Virus record (IMG/VR): IMGVR_UViG_3300035204_000383
Span: 1 to 31,572 of that record
DNA from: a virus
Reading direction: 5' to 3' (one strand)
DNA length: 31,572 nt
The position numbers and the translations under genes are program-made. Below the pieces are notes generated by a model that saw nothing but the letters and a program-made list of their open reading frames with translations, was not told the DNA's origin and did not search any database. This document shows positions 16,211 through 24,229 of this stretch, in pieces (the first letter of the stretch is position 1; each line of letters starts with the position of its first letter).

Positions 16211-18136
16211 TTATTTGGCATCGCCGTAAGTATCTGCAATGGCACCTTCGCTCCATGTCAAGAGTTCAGGCCACCATGTCGGGGGCGTACGCATTATTTC
16301 TTGTACCATGTCGAGCGTCGATTGAGCTTGATCTGCAGGAACTACATAGACGAGTTCGTCATGCACCATAAGGGCCGGTTTCAAGTCAGCGACGCGTCGA
16401 ATCTCTAGCGCGTTATCAGCAATGACGCACCTCGCCAAGTGTTGAACAATGTTTTCGTCTATTTTTCCTGCATATATCCTAGAAGTATTCCGATGAGTCG
16501 TGCCATATATGAATTCAGTTCGACCAGTATCATCATTGATTTCAGTTCGCAAATTGGGATATCTGATAATACCCTTAGGTGTTTGTAACCCTTCTGGAAT
16601 GGGGTAAATCATACCCCACGGGTCTAACGCACCACCACTAGCACCTTGAATTATTGTTGCCAGTGACTTATGACAAGTCCTCCACCCGATAGTTATTTCG
16701 GGATATGCCCTTCGCCATGTGTCGACGATGTCTTTTGACTCGTCCAAGTCTATGTCGACGCCACCCATAAGTTTTGCTACTCGTTGAAATGTCTTTGCCC
16801 CTGCTCCGAACCCAAGACCTAAGTGAGCAACCTTGCCCACCTGCCGTTGTTCCTTAGTCACCGATGAGTCGTCAACCTCGTATAGAGTGCTAGCAAAATC
16901 CTTGTATAAATCAGCGTTTTCCCTGTCTTGTTTGAATAACTCCATGCTCGATGGCACTTGCCATAAGAAGTGGTTAACCCTTAATTCAATACCCGATAAG
17001 TCAGCAACTACTATCTTATGTCCTTTGGGGGCAACTAGTGATTTTCTAAGTGCGTCTGATGGTTTAGGGTATTTCGGGTTTACTCTTGGTAAATTTTGAG
17101 GGTTGTACGCCCACCCCGACCAACGCCCTGTGGTGTCAGCACCGTAATACTTTAATGGTATAGGGACTTTTTTTTGAGGGTGCGACTCTGCTGCTGCGAG
17201 AAACGCTGTAATGCGTGTCTGCAATATCGTACTCTTAGCGTCTAAACGAGCGTTCGCCACCGTCGCTACTAAGGGATTCTCATGTTCCTGCATAGCGATA
17301 AATGCTTCATCTGTCTTTGCCAACGCAGGTATCTCTTTACCAGTTGTAGGCGAAATTTTTTTAGGCACTTCAACATTAATACTCTCTAGAAATTTAGCAA
17401 ACTTTGGGGTAGACGACAATAATTTTAATATCGCCGATATTCTTTCCTCACCGTCGTCGTCGATTCCCCTGGGCATGCCGACTTTGTCTGCACAGTCTAA
17501 AAGAACCTCCTTTTTGCGTATGCCTTCTTCTACCAAAGTGTTATTCAGTAAATCAATATCGCAGTCGAACTGAGGTTCTACCAACGAACGGATAGTCATA
17601 TCTATTAATATAACCTCGTCCTTTTTGGTCTGTGGTATGAGTCGTGACAGCAACCCATAGCATTGGTCTACATCTTTCTTGTTGTATGTACCCATGTCTG
17701 CAATCTCTTGTTCTGTGAAATCACATAAGTGTCTACCTTTAGTTTGAAGTAGTGCGAAGTTATCTTTCTCACCAAGTCCATAATGACTTACCAACTTAGC
17801 AAGTGATAGTCCAACATCTTTCGCATGGATAGGTCTTGCCATTGCAAGAGTACAACCCCATAGCATAGGTTTAATATTGAGTCTCCACGATAAAATCATG
17901 GAATCGAATCCCGACAGATTGTGTCCGACAACCCAATACTGCGACCAATCAATAGCGTCGCAGTATTCTTTTACATTGTCCTCGCCGAAGATGACTTCCG
18001 TTTCCTCGTTGCCGAACTTAAACGCACAACTGATTATCTCCGTGTCGGGGTGCATACAGTATGCGATAGGGGACATCTTTGATAGTGAGTGACCTGTGTC
18101 CCAAAAGGTCTCTAAGTCAACGATACATAATTTCAC
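16211..18136 (-). CDS. polA: Family A DNA polymerase with 3'-5' exonuclease, 641 aa
   Basis: The exonuclease domain shows Exo I VDLET (D7, E9), Exo II GHNLSGFD (N73, D78) and Exo III YNKKD (Y151, D155). The polymerase domain shows TGRWSG (336-341) and motif A ADLSGIELR with D379. Motif B is RQVGKVAHLGLGFG with R431, K435 and L439. Motif C is VHDE (591-594). It copies the phage genome with the primase-helicase and SSB candidate. Leu439 aligns with E. coli Phe762. The start is GTG 18136, overlapping the upstream TGA as GTGA, so translation is coupled. It contains one perfect copy of the 15-base palindrome at 17427-17441. Confidence 0.93.
   Translation of the reverse strand: MKLCIVDLETFWDTGHSLSKMSPIAYCMHPDTEIISCAFKFGNEETEVIFGEDNVKEYCDAIDWSQYWVVGHNLSGFDSMILSWRLNIKPMLWGCTLAMARPIHAKDVGLSLAKLVSHYGLGEKDNFALLQTKGRHLCDFTEQEIADMGTYNKKDVDQCYGLLSRLIPQTKKDEVILIDMTIRSLVEPQFDCDIDLLNNTLVEEGIRKKEVLLDCADKVGMPRGIDDDGEERISAILKLLSSTPKFAKFLESINVEVPKKISPTTGKEIPALAKTDEAFIAMQEHENPLVATVANARLDAKSTILQTRITAFLAAAESHPQKKVPIPLKYYGADTTGRWSGWAYNPQNLPRVNPKYPKPSDALRKSLVAPKGHKIVVADLSGIELRVNHFLWQVPSSMELFKQDRENADLYKDFASTLYEVDDSSVTKEQRQVGKVAHLGLGFGAGAKTFQRVAKLMGGVDIDLDESKDIVDTWRRAYPEITIGWRTCHKSLATIIQGASGGALDPWGMIYPIPEGLQTPKGIIRYPNLRTEINDDTGRTEFIYGTTHRNTSRIYAGKIDENIVQHLARCVIADNALEIRRVADLKPALMVHDELVYVVPADQAQSTLDMVQEIMRTPPTWWPELLTWSEGAIADTYGDAK
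17427..17441. repeat. 15-base palindrome, perfect copy inside the polymerase gene
   Basis: AATATCGCCGATATT lies within codons for R-I-S-A-I-L near residue 232. It is identical to the copies found upstream of other genes of this block, but no start codon follows it. Confidence 0.7.
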
Positions 18137-18339
18137 TTAAGTGTCAACCAAGCGACGACGAACGCTACTCCTAATATGAATACGAAAGTTATAATGAAAA
18201 CCCGAAACTTATCATTTCTTGGTGCTTCAAACTTCTGTACTGGTATCGGAATACCCTTGTTAACTTCCTTTAGTGTAATACCTTGACTTGACGCTCTACG
18301 CTTAAGTGGACTCGGTGCTTTCTTTTTTGCTTTAGTCAT
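18133..18339 (-). CDS. Small membrane protein, 68 aa
   Basis: The basic N-terminal 45 residues (many Lys, Arg, Pro) are followed by one C-terminal membrane helix, VFIITFVFILGVAFVVAWL. This predicts a tail-anchored inner-membrane protein with a cytoplasmic basic domain. GGAGT precedes ATG 18339. It is directly coupled to the polymerase start by a 4-base overlap. No family recognised. Confidence 0.68.
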   Translation of the reverse strand: MTKAKKKAPSPLKRRASSQGITLKEVNKGIPIPVQKFEAPRNDKFRVFIITFVFILGVAFVVAWLTLK

Positions 18340-18342
18340 ACA

Positions 18343-18642
18343 TTACTCCTTAACAGATAAAAATCGTTGGCGTCTGTCAGCACCTTCTGTTGACTGAATA
18401 AGTCCTGCCTTAGTTAAAGCAAGTACTCCTCTCTTTACAGTCGATTGCGAAATGTCACCGAAGTACGAGTGACCAACCATATCCGTTATAGTAGCGTTAC
18501 CATTTTGATGTGCTATAAAGCACAGTATGTCAAACTCGGTAGCACTTAAATCGGTAGCAGTGTACTCCTGTGTCCTGTCTTTAGTATCTCGCAACACAGT
18601 TATCTTTTGCCACCCTCGTTTTAGTTCATCTGTTTTAATCAT
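18343..18642 (-). CDS. Winged-helix DNA-binding protein (MarR-like), 99 aa
   Basis: LSATEFDILCFIAHQNGNATITDM, then SQSTVKRGVLALTKAGLIQ and a short basic hairpin form a winged helix with a recognition helix at about residues 68-81. Such proteins bind palindromes as dimers. AAGGAG precedes ATG 18642, and a perfect 15-base palindrome lies 18 bases upstream. It is therefore a reasonable candidate for the protein that reads the palindrome family, though nothing in the sequence proves this. Confidence 0.72.
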   Translation of the reverse strand: MIKTDELKRGWQKITVLRDTKDRTQEYTATDLSATEFDILCFIAHQNGNATITDMVGHSYFGDISQSTVKRGVLALTKAGLIQSTEGADRRQRFLSVKE

Positions 18643-18660
18643 AGTATCTCCTTTTATTTT

Positions 18661-18675
18661 AATATCGGCGATATT
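18661..18675. repeat. 15-base palindrome upstream of the winged-helix gene
   Basis: AATATCGGCGATATT, 7-bp arms around one central base. It ends 18 bases before the ATG, just ahead of the SD, and touches the stop codon of the upstream gene. Confidence 0.8.
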
Positions 18676-19361
18676 TATTCCCCACTAGATGTTATTCTGT
18701 GGGCAATCGCTGCTCGTGTTATTGCTTCTAAATCAACCGTAACCTCATCGTCATCATCGTCCTTAAGTGGAAAAACCTTCTTGTGTTTAACGGTTTCCTC
18801 TGCAAGTCTTTTGAGGTAATGCTCGGGGACATACATCTCTAACTCAGGCATTTCTTTGATTGCCGTATTAAGAGATGCGTGTTTACCCATGAAAGCAGTA
18901 AGTTGTTTTTTAATATCCTCAAACATATCAATCGTTTCACTCCTAAGTTTGTCCTGCTTTTTTACTTCTTCTATCCACTCCCTAATAAGTGGTGTAGACT
19001 CTGAATCGTAGATTTTACAATCCCAATCAGAACTATACTTATTGTATACAGGGGGGCATTTAAACTTATCGTCGACAGGTGATTCAACATGGGTAGGTAT
19101 ACCAACCGAAGGCGAAGGGGGATAGAAAGTTACTTGGATTTCATCTTCGTTTTTACACCACTTCTTGGGCATTTTATTTTTCAAGTCGGGTGCGTCTTTC
19201 CAAAGAAATTCCTCGATTGCTTTTTTGACCTCGTCGTGTAGGGGTGTACCTATTTCAATCTTGGTACTCGTACACACTTTATCGATTTGATTGTTTTTCA
19301 TTGAGTCGACTGTGTTTTGTATGTCGTCGACTAGTGTCATAGTTTTTCTTACATAACTCAT
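18675..19361 (-). CDS. Acidic protein, 228 aa, unknown
   Basis: The protein is helical and charged, with a run of five Asp near residue 204. The segment SLNTAIKEMPELEMYVPEHYLKRL vaguely resembles Nmad5-like phage proteins, but the match is too weak for a call. GGAGA precedes ATG 19361. The upstream gene ends 11 bases before, so they are cotranscribed. Confidence 0.65.
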   Translation of the reverse strand: MSYVRKTMTLVDDIQNTVDSMKNNQIDKVCTSTKIEIGTPLHDEVKKAIEEFLWKDAPDLKNKMPKKWCKNEDEIQVTFYPPSPSVGIPTHVESPVDDKFKCPPVYNKYSSDWDCKIYDSESTPLIREWIEEVKKQDKLRSETIDMFEDIKKQLTAFMGKHASLNTAIKEMPELEMYVPEHYLKRLAEETVKHKKVFPLKDDDDDEVTVDLEAITRAAIAHRITSSGE

Positions 19362-19372
19362 AATTGCTCTCC

Positions 19373-19915
19373 TTACTTTATTATATACGAAATAGATAAC
19401 AATGAACCACTTCTTATTAAATTAATTAGTTCGGCTCGTTTTATCTGCTCTTGTTCTTCTTGTGGTTTGAGATAGTCCTTTACAAACTTCTCCTTGTCTT
19501 TGTTACTGAACTCCTGTGGAATGCGTATGTGTTTTATGTCGGCAACTACTTTATCTTCTAGTTCGTTTAACCAACGCTCCTCGCCATACCCAAGTCTGCC
19601 CTGTTGCATTTTATATATTGCTGCCACATAGGCGATGGACTCCTCCAATTTGTCGGGTTTAATCATGTTGGTGGGTAAGTCAGAATGCCACCCCCAAATA
19701 CTTACCGTACTTAGTTCGTGGTGTTCTAAAAATTTCTTAATCCACCACGCAGTTTCATAACCACAGTGTGATACTCCTGTGTCAATTGCTTTACACACAA
19801 TGTTCTTCATTCGACCAGACCACCTACTGGTATCAAAATCGATTTCAACTCGTGCTTCCTTAGTGGCATAGTTTTTCGCCATACCTACTGCCTCACTAAA
19901 ATTATCTTGGTGCAT
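19373..19915 (-). CDS. Hypothetical protein, 180 aa
   Basis: No family recognised. The N-terminal half has conserved-looking aromatic residues (CGYETAWWIKKFL, SIWGWHSDLP) and the C-terminal half is a charged helix ending in a hydrophobic tail. AGGAGG precedes ATG 19915. A variant of the 15-base palindrome lies 21 bases upstream. Confidence 0.68.
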   Translation of the reverse strand: MHQDNFSEAVGMAKNYATKEARVEIDFDTSRWSGRMKNIVCKAIDTGVSHCGYETAWWIKKFLEHHELSTVSIWGWHSDLPTNMIKPDKLEESIAYVAAIYKMQQGRLGYGEERWLNELEDKVVADIKHIRIPQEFSNKDKEKFVKDYLKPQEEQEQIKRAELINLIRSGSLLSISYIIK

Positions 19916-19936
19916 TATTTCCTCCTTTCAGAAATT

Positions 19937-19951
19937 AATATCTGCGATATT
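19937..19951. repeat. 15-base palindrome variant, upstream of the 180-aa gene
   Basis: AATATCTGCGATATT keeps both 6-bp arms and differs only in the centre (TGC for GGC). It overlaps the stop codon of the upstream gene and precedes the SD of the next one. Confidence 0.75.
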
Positions 19952-20636
19952 ATTTAATATATAAAAAATCTACCGTTTCGCATTTGCGTGGTAGTTTGAA
20001 ACCCTTTTTTGCTACCATCTTAGTATCCATCGAGTCTTTGCTTATTTCAGCAACGATGTCCTCAGCCGATGAGTCGTGCCATTCGGGTTTCGCCTCGTAC
20101 TTGTATCCTTCCCAGTACCTATGCCTATCTTCCTTTATACGATAGATGGCAGTTATAGCGACTCTTACTTCCTGTAATGTCTTGAGTACTTTTTTCTTGT
20201 ACTCGTTGTCGGGGGTGTATATACACACCATCGTTAATGGGATAGGTCGTCGCTTTGCCCCTCCCCAATACGCAGTTGCCTGTTTTACATGTTCCCCTAA
20301 TGAAGGGTGTAGGTTCTTTCGCCAATTACTACCCAGTCTTATTGCAACTTTCTGTTCGTGGTCTATTGCTAGGTGTTGTTGCCCTTTCCAATTCAACCAC
20401 GCTTTCTTGCAGAGTTCTGTACACTCCTTATCGAGATACAAATCGGGACATTTGCTGTCAGAAGTCGTCACCAACTGTATCCCGAACCTTTCATACATAT
20501 GTCGGTCGTCGGGGTGGGGGTGTCCTATTACCATCACCTCGCCTGTTTCAAATTCCACTATGTTCCTATTCCATGCGTGGAACGACTTAAACCTGTCCCA
20601 CGCTCTACCATCATTGTTAAATTCAAATGTTTTCAT
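19950..20636 (-). CDS. Hypothetical protein, 228 aa
   Basis: No family recognised. The N-terminal part has FETGEVMVIGHPHPDDRHMYERFG and the centre has LAIDHEQKVAIRLGSNWRK. It is rich in Trp, Tyr and His and has no membrane segment. GAGGAG precedes ATG 20636, which overlaps the end of the Cys-rich gene by 14 bases. It contains a CGACTCAT motif at 20069-20076. Confidence 0.65.
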   Translation of the reverse strand: MKTFEFNNDGRAWDRFKSFHAWNRNIVEFETGEVMVIGHPHPDDRHMYERFGIQLVTTSDSKCPDLYLDKECTELCKKAWLNWKGQQHLAIDHEQKVAIRLGSNWRKNLHPSLGEHVKQATAYWGGAKRRPIPLTMVCIYTPDNEYKKKVLKTLQEVRVAITAIYRIKEDRHRYWEGYKYEAKPEWHDSSAEDIVAEISKDSMDTKMVAKKGFKLPRKCETVDFLYIK

Positions 20637-20808
20637 TATTGCTCTCCTCTATTAAAATTTCGCAAAACCCCTTAGAGTTTCGCACTAAAGTAAATTCGCA
20701 AAGTCCATATTCCTTATCATCTTCCTGTACTTGGTATGTAGGACATGCTTTTTGCCACACAGGGAAGTACTTACACCTGTGTTTGTCTTGCAACGGTTTC
20801 TCGCTCAT
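20623..20808 (-). CDS. Small Cys-rich protein, 61 aa
   Basis: Four cysteines (C12, C22, C37, C49) in a 61-residue protein suggest a structural metal site, though the spacing fits no standard zinc finger. GGAGG lies just before ATG 20808. It is followed by a 14-base overlap with the next gene. Function unknown. Confidence 0.6.
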   Translation of the reverse strand: MSEKPLQDKHRCKYFPVWQKACPTYQVQEDDKEYGLCEFTLVRNSKGFCEILIEESNNENI

Positions 20809-20817
20809 AACTCCTCC

Positions 20818-21093
20818 TTACGGTTCATCATCTTCCCAATCATATTCGCCTATCGGCGTCCTTTTGTCATTACTTCGACCACATGCACAACCAATACTAG
20901 GTCTTAGATGTCCATCATCATAAGCACAATCATCACAAACTATTTCTTGGTCGTGGTCTACTTCAAACTCCGACTTCATCTCAATATGATAAGTCTTGAA
21001 CACTTTGGGTTCTTTGTGGAGTATCCGTTCAGCAGTTAACTTTGCTACTGCTTGTTCCAACTCTGCAATTTTTTCGTCTTTATCCTTGCTCAT
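20818..21093 (-). CDS. Small protein with coiled coil and zinc-ribbon-like cysteines, 91 aa
   Basis: The start is placed at ATG 21093 because GGGAGA lies six bases upstream; a start at 21114 lacks an SD. Residues 1-25 form a charged coiled coil. Later CDDC and CGCACG-type pairs (C-x2-C ... C-x-C) could bind zinc. The tail is acidic. The start overlaps the upstream gene by 14 bases. Function unknown. Confidence 0.6.
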   Translation of the reverse strand: MSKDKDEKIAELEQAVAKLTAERILHKEPKVFKTYHIEMKSEFEVDHDQEIVCDDCAYDDGHLRPSIGCACGRSNDKRTPIGEYDWEDDEP

Positions 21094-21304
21094 TATCTTT
21101 CTCCCATTCAGCAAGTTTAAGTTTCTGGATTACTAACGAGGCGTCATATTTCGTCATTGGTAAAGTGTGTTCTTGTCCAAGTTTTAGAGACAAATAGTTA
21201 ATAGTCCATAGTTGTTTAGAAGTCGCAGGTTCTGGTTCTGCGTCCATTTTCTTTAACATATGATTTGTGTACCCAAATTGAATACTTTTCTTAAGTTTTT
21301 TCAT
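21080..21304 (-). CDS. Small protein with ATSKQ motif, 74 aa
   Basis: ATSKQLWTINYLSLKLGQ then LTK-like MTKYDASLVIQKL resembles the short helical repeats (DUF3072-like: KQ...I..L.....lTk.eAs..I) seen in small phage and actinobacterial proteins. The match is modest. Its ATG overlaps the stop of the VWA gene as TAATG, so it is translated by coupling and may serve the same process. Confidence 0.6.
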   Translation of the reverse strand: MKKLKKSIQFGYTNHMLKKMDAEPEPATSKQLWTINYLSLKLGQEHTLPMTKYDASLVIQKLKLAEWEKDNEQG

Positions 21305-22455
21305 TACTCCTCCTCTTCAAATGTAATAACTTCCCCGAAAGGGAACTCTTCTCTATCAGTCGTTAACCACACAGTATCAACTGCTGGTTCATCTAACTCG
21401 TTTTGGTCGCCCCACCCATCTGTGAAATAGATAAGACACTCTATCTCACCTGCATAGGTGGTTAACCATTTGAACACAGGCACAAACGAAGTACCCCCAC
21501 CACCTACTGGTTTCAGTACTATGGGTAGGTCGTCGGGTGTGTACTCAACTTCCCCACCTATGTCGTAGTCGCAATACAACACAGTTACCTTCTCGGGTAA
21601 ACAAGTTTCCAATATCCGATTGATGTGTGCGTTGAAGTACGCTAACTCGTTACTACTCAAACTTCCCGAAGTATCGACGGCAATCACAACCTCACCCATT
21701 CGGGGTGTGTAGTCATAACCTGGCAAGTACAAACCCTGTCCGACGAAACGACGATTAGGTCTGTTCCATGAGTAACCATCTTTGACTTTGGAAGTCATAT
21801 ATCTCTCTAACTTCTCATGCCACGGGGTTACTACATTAACCATCTCATCTACTATTCTCTCAATAGACGAGGGTAACTTTCCAGTTTGCTTAGCAACTTT
21901 TGCTGATTGTATAGTTTCGATTTTTGCCTGTGCTTCTAGTTGGTGTATTTGAGAATCGTCTAATACTTGACCATTTTCGTCAACTATATCGCCGATATCT
22001 TTACCGATACCACCATCACCCATGTCGTCGTCGTTCTCGTCGTAAAGTTCTTCCGACGCATGGTGTCTGCCGTCGTCCATAGTAATGCCACCATCAATGA
22101 AGTCACCAACACCTGCATCTATCAGCGTGTCGTTAATGACTTTATCACACGCTACATTCCATGCTTCATGTTTTCGGTGCTTTCGCCTTAGTGCGTGAGA
22201 TAACATATAGTGCATTGCCTCATGTGCCATCAAGAACATTATCTCTTTAACTGTTAATGGTTCTACCCACGCAGGATTTAATATCATCTGACCTGTTGCC
22301 GACATACCTGCCGTTGGCACTCCATCACCATACTTTATAGGTCGCCTAGATACGGCAGTACCAAAAAATGGGTGGTCTAGTATCAGTAACGCTTTCGCCT
22401 TACCGACTTTTCTTTCGACCTCTGCTTGGTCGAATACTACTTCTGTATTACTCAT
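21304..22455 (-). CDS. Metallopeptidase-like plus VWA-like protein (DUF2201 type), 383 aa
   Basis: The N-terminal domain carries HEAMH (78-82) within LMAHEAMHYMLSHALR, a zincin HExxH, with a downstream helix rich in Asp and His. An acidic linker (about 138-165) follows. The C-terminal VWA-like domain has the MIDAS motif AVDTSGS (259-265), then a GGGGTSF loop and FTDGWGD. This architecture is known as DUF2201 and is usually paired with a MoxR-type AAA+ ATPase; such an ATPase gene lies at 24.7 kb in the same operon. The pair may remodel or cleave a target protein. AGGAG precedes ATG 22455, with the palindrome 19 bases upstream. A degenerate palindrome copy lies inside the gene at 21986-21998. 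Confidence 0.85.
   Translation of the reverse strand: MSNTEVVFDQAEVERKVGKAKALLILDHPFFGTAVSRRPIKYGDGVPTAGMSATGQMILNPAWVEPLTVKEIMFLMAHEAMHYMLSHALRRKHRKHEAWNVACDKVINDTLIDAGVGDFIDGGITMDDGRHHASEELYDENDDDMGDGGIGKDIGDIVDENGQVLDDSQIHQLEAQAKIETIQSAKVAKQTGKLPSSIERIVDEMVNVVTPWHEKLERYMTSKVKDGYSWNRPNRRFVGQGLYLPGYDYTPRMGEVVIAVDTSGSLSSNELAYFNAHINRILETCLPEKVTVLYCDYDIGGEVEYTPDDLPIVLKPVGGGGTSFVPVFKWLTTYAGEIECLIYFTDGWGDQNELDEPAVDTVWLTTDREEFPFGEVITFEEEE
21986..21998. repeat. Degenerate palindrome copy inside the VWA gene
   Basis: ATATCGCCGATAT retains the 13-base core of the family but both outer bases differ. It codes for D-I-G-D-I in an Asp/Gly-rich linker, so it may be a chance match. Confidence 0.4.
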
Positions 22456-22921
22456 CTTGTTCTCCTTTTGAATTAATATCGGCGATATTTGTTCTTGAGG
22501 GCATATTTTCTTCGTTGACTCCCGACTCTATGGATAGACAATAATCAACTTCGCCGTAGTAATGTACTTCGACATCACCTGTCTCCTCACCTACCCTTGC
22601 TATTTCCATACACAATGATGTGTTACTAAACGCATCTTCCCACACACTCGCTAGGTCATTCCAGTAAGCAATCTCGGGATATGAGTCGTACCACTTGATT
22701 TCCTGCCAAGACCACTTCATCATAGTCTGCCCTTTACCATAGTCGTATACATCTCGTTGACCGTTTAACCAATTGCCAATCGGTTCACTCAAAGGGTGAT
22801 GCTTTATATTTGAGGAGGAAAATCCTTTAGGTAGACCTTTCAGTCGTTCCGTTGCAACGAATGCAGTAACCTCATCTTTGTCACCATAGATAACTATGGT
22901 GACTTGACTTCGATAGCCCAT
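22448..22921 (-). CDS. Conserved-looking protein starting MGYRSQV, 157 aa
   Basis: The N-terminus MGYRSQVTIVIYG looks like a family of short phage proteins with an alpha-beta fold, but function is unknown. It is rich in Trp and Tyr. GGAGGT precedes ATG 22921. The C-terminal residues NIADIN are encoded by the 15-base palindrome (22475-22489). The same peptide ends another gene at 25784, so this tail probably reflects a DNA element rather than protein need. It overlaps the VWA gene start by 8 bases. Confidence 0.7.
   Translation of the reverse strand: MGYRSQVTIVIYGDKDEVTAFVATERLKGLPKGFSSSNIKHHPLSEPIGNWLNGQRDVYDYGKGQTMMKWSWQEIKWYDSYPEIAYWNDLASVWEDAFSNTSLCMEIARVGEETGDVEVHYYGEVDYCLSIESGVNEENMPSRTNIADINSKGEQDE
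22475..22489. repeat. 15-base palindrome upstream of the VWA gene
   Basis: AATATCGGCGATATT, perfect copy, 19 bases before the ATG of the VWA/metallopeptidase gene and inside the 3' end of the preceding gene. Confidence 0.8.
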
Positions 22922-22922
22922 A

Positions 22923-24002
22923 CTATACCTCCTTATCCAACATTTTACTAATCAGCACATTTAGATAGTTTTGTGCTAATTCCCGAGAACTCTGATTGCT
23001 ACGCAATAAAGATTTATTACCCGATAGTGTTGTTCCTATATCAAGCAATTCGTCAATCTTATGTTGGACATCGTCGTCGTCGCTGATGTTAATTTTGTTC
23101 ATGCGTTCTGCTACTTCAACGAGATTGTCGACTAGCGTATCCCTGAACACCGAACCATCTTTACCTATCGGTACTGACAACTTCTTCAACGCACTTTCCA
23201 AAGGTTTCACCATTGACTTAATCACATGATTAGTCGCATTCACTTCAGCATCATCTATCTGCTGTTGCAACGACGCTTTGTCCTCGTCGGATATGCCTAC
23301 ACGAAAATCACCAGTAGTTGGTACTGGCATATATCGTATATCTATTCCAAACCTTGAACGCAACTCGTCGACATCGGGATAGTCCTCAGCATTTGCTAGG
23401 TTGGGTTTCCCTTTTGCCTGTGCAATTTTTTCAAGTCGGTCTAAATCTGCCTTGACTTCGTCGTCCCAATGCGTACATAAATCGTCGATAGACCTGTATG
23501 CTTCATCAACTAAAGGTCGCAACGCACCTGTGAACTCCATATAGTGTTCTATGTTGAGCATATCCACTCCAGTAGTCCACGGCACAGTATTGTTCTTTAC
23601 ATAGTTATAAACCTCTGTGAACTTGCTTATTGTTTCTTTCACTCGGTTATCCCTACCCTCGAACAGGTGCTTGTTAACATTTCCTGCACCATACTCCTTA
23701 CTTTCTTCCTTGTCTAACTTGTATGGTGAGTACATATTACGCTTGACACTTATCAAGACTGCCTTCTCATCAAGTCCTTTAACCTTGATAGGACTATTTA
23801 CATATTCCTTTACTTCGTCTAACTGTTGTTGCAACTCGGTACTGACAACTTCATCTATCACCTCCGATGAGTCGTGAGGTACGCCTTGTCCAGTCGATGG
23901 TTCGATTGGCGAAGATACCTCGTAGTCCTCAACTAATATCGGCGATATTTGTTCCTCACTATCAATCGCCTTTTGCATAGCGTCTGCTAATGTTTTATTC
24001 AT
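22923..24002 (-). CDS. DUF3150-like protein between MoxR and VWA genes, 359 aa
   Basis: The protein is soluble, helical and acidic. SVKRNMYSPYKLDKEESKEYGAG and YMEFTGALRP, followed by coiled coils, resemble DUF3150 proteins. These sit beside CobS/MoxR-like ATPases and VWA partners in other phages; the assignment is tentative. ATG 24002 overlaps the upstream stop as TAATG. A perfect palindrome lies at codons 18-23 (23935-23949) and a CGACTCAT motif at 23867-23874. It probably acts as an adaptor of the MoxR-VWA pair; that is an inference from position. Confidence 0.65.
   Translation of the reverse strand: MNKTLADAMQKAIDSEEQISPILVEDYEVSSPIEPSTGQGVPHDSSEVIDEVVSTELQQQLDEVKEYVNSPIKVKGLDEKAVLISVKRNMYSPYKLDKEESKEYGAGNVNKHLFEGRDNRVKETISKFTEVYNYVKNNTVPWTTGVDMLNIEHYMEFTGALRPLVDEAYRSIDDLCTHWDDEVKADLDRLEKIAQAKGKPNLANAEDYPDVDELRSRFGIDIRYMPVPTTGDFRVGISDEDKASLQQQIDDAEVNATNHVIKSMVKPLESALKKLSVPIGKDGSVFRDTLVDNLVEVAERMNKINISDDDDVQHKIDELLDIGTTLSGNKSLLRSNQSSRELAQNYLNVLISKMLDKEV
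23935..23949. repeat. 15-base palindrome near the start of the 359-aa gene
   Basis: AATATCGGCGATATT, perfect, about 53 bases downstream of the ATG at 24002. It is the only operon copy placed just inside a coding start rather than ahead of one. Confidence 0.75.
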
Positions 24003-24229
24003 TATTCTTCTCCTTCATAAAGTAACCACCCGTCACACGAGTGGGGAAAATCTGCGTCGGGTATGCAACGCAGTTGGTCTGTGTGTATTGCTTTATCGGG
24101 TAGGGGTTGCAAGGTGTTCAACGAACACCCCCCTAGCGACATTACCCATACAATAATGATACTTCCCATTATGAAAACTGCTAAGTATCCTGCTACCATA
24201 AGTAACCAGTAAAGTTGTTTATCTATCAT
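24002..24229 (-). CDS. Small lipoprotein-like membrane protein, 75 aa
   Basis: A membrane segment runs from about residue 7 to 32 and is followed by SLGGC, a possible lipobox with Cys35. The remaining 40 residues include two more Cys (in RCIPDADFPHSCDG). It may be an outer-membrane-directed lipoprotein or a simple signal-anchored protein. It overlaps the upstream gene by 4 bases and the downstream gene by one base. A lysis role (spanin-like) is possible but unsupported. Confidence 0.6.
   Translation of the reverse strand: MIDKQLYWLLMVAGYLAVFIMGSIIIVWVMSLGGCSLNTLQPLPDKAIHTDQLRCIPDADFPHSCDGWLLYEGEE

Noticed and set aside
21080-21304. Frame-shifted part of the VWA gene
   Set aside because: It has its own start overlapping the VWA stop as TAATG and a different, self-contained sequence, so it is a separate coupled gene.
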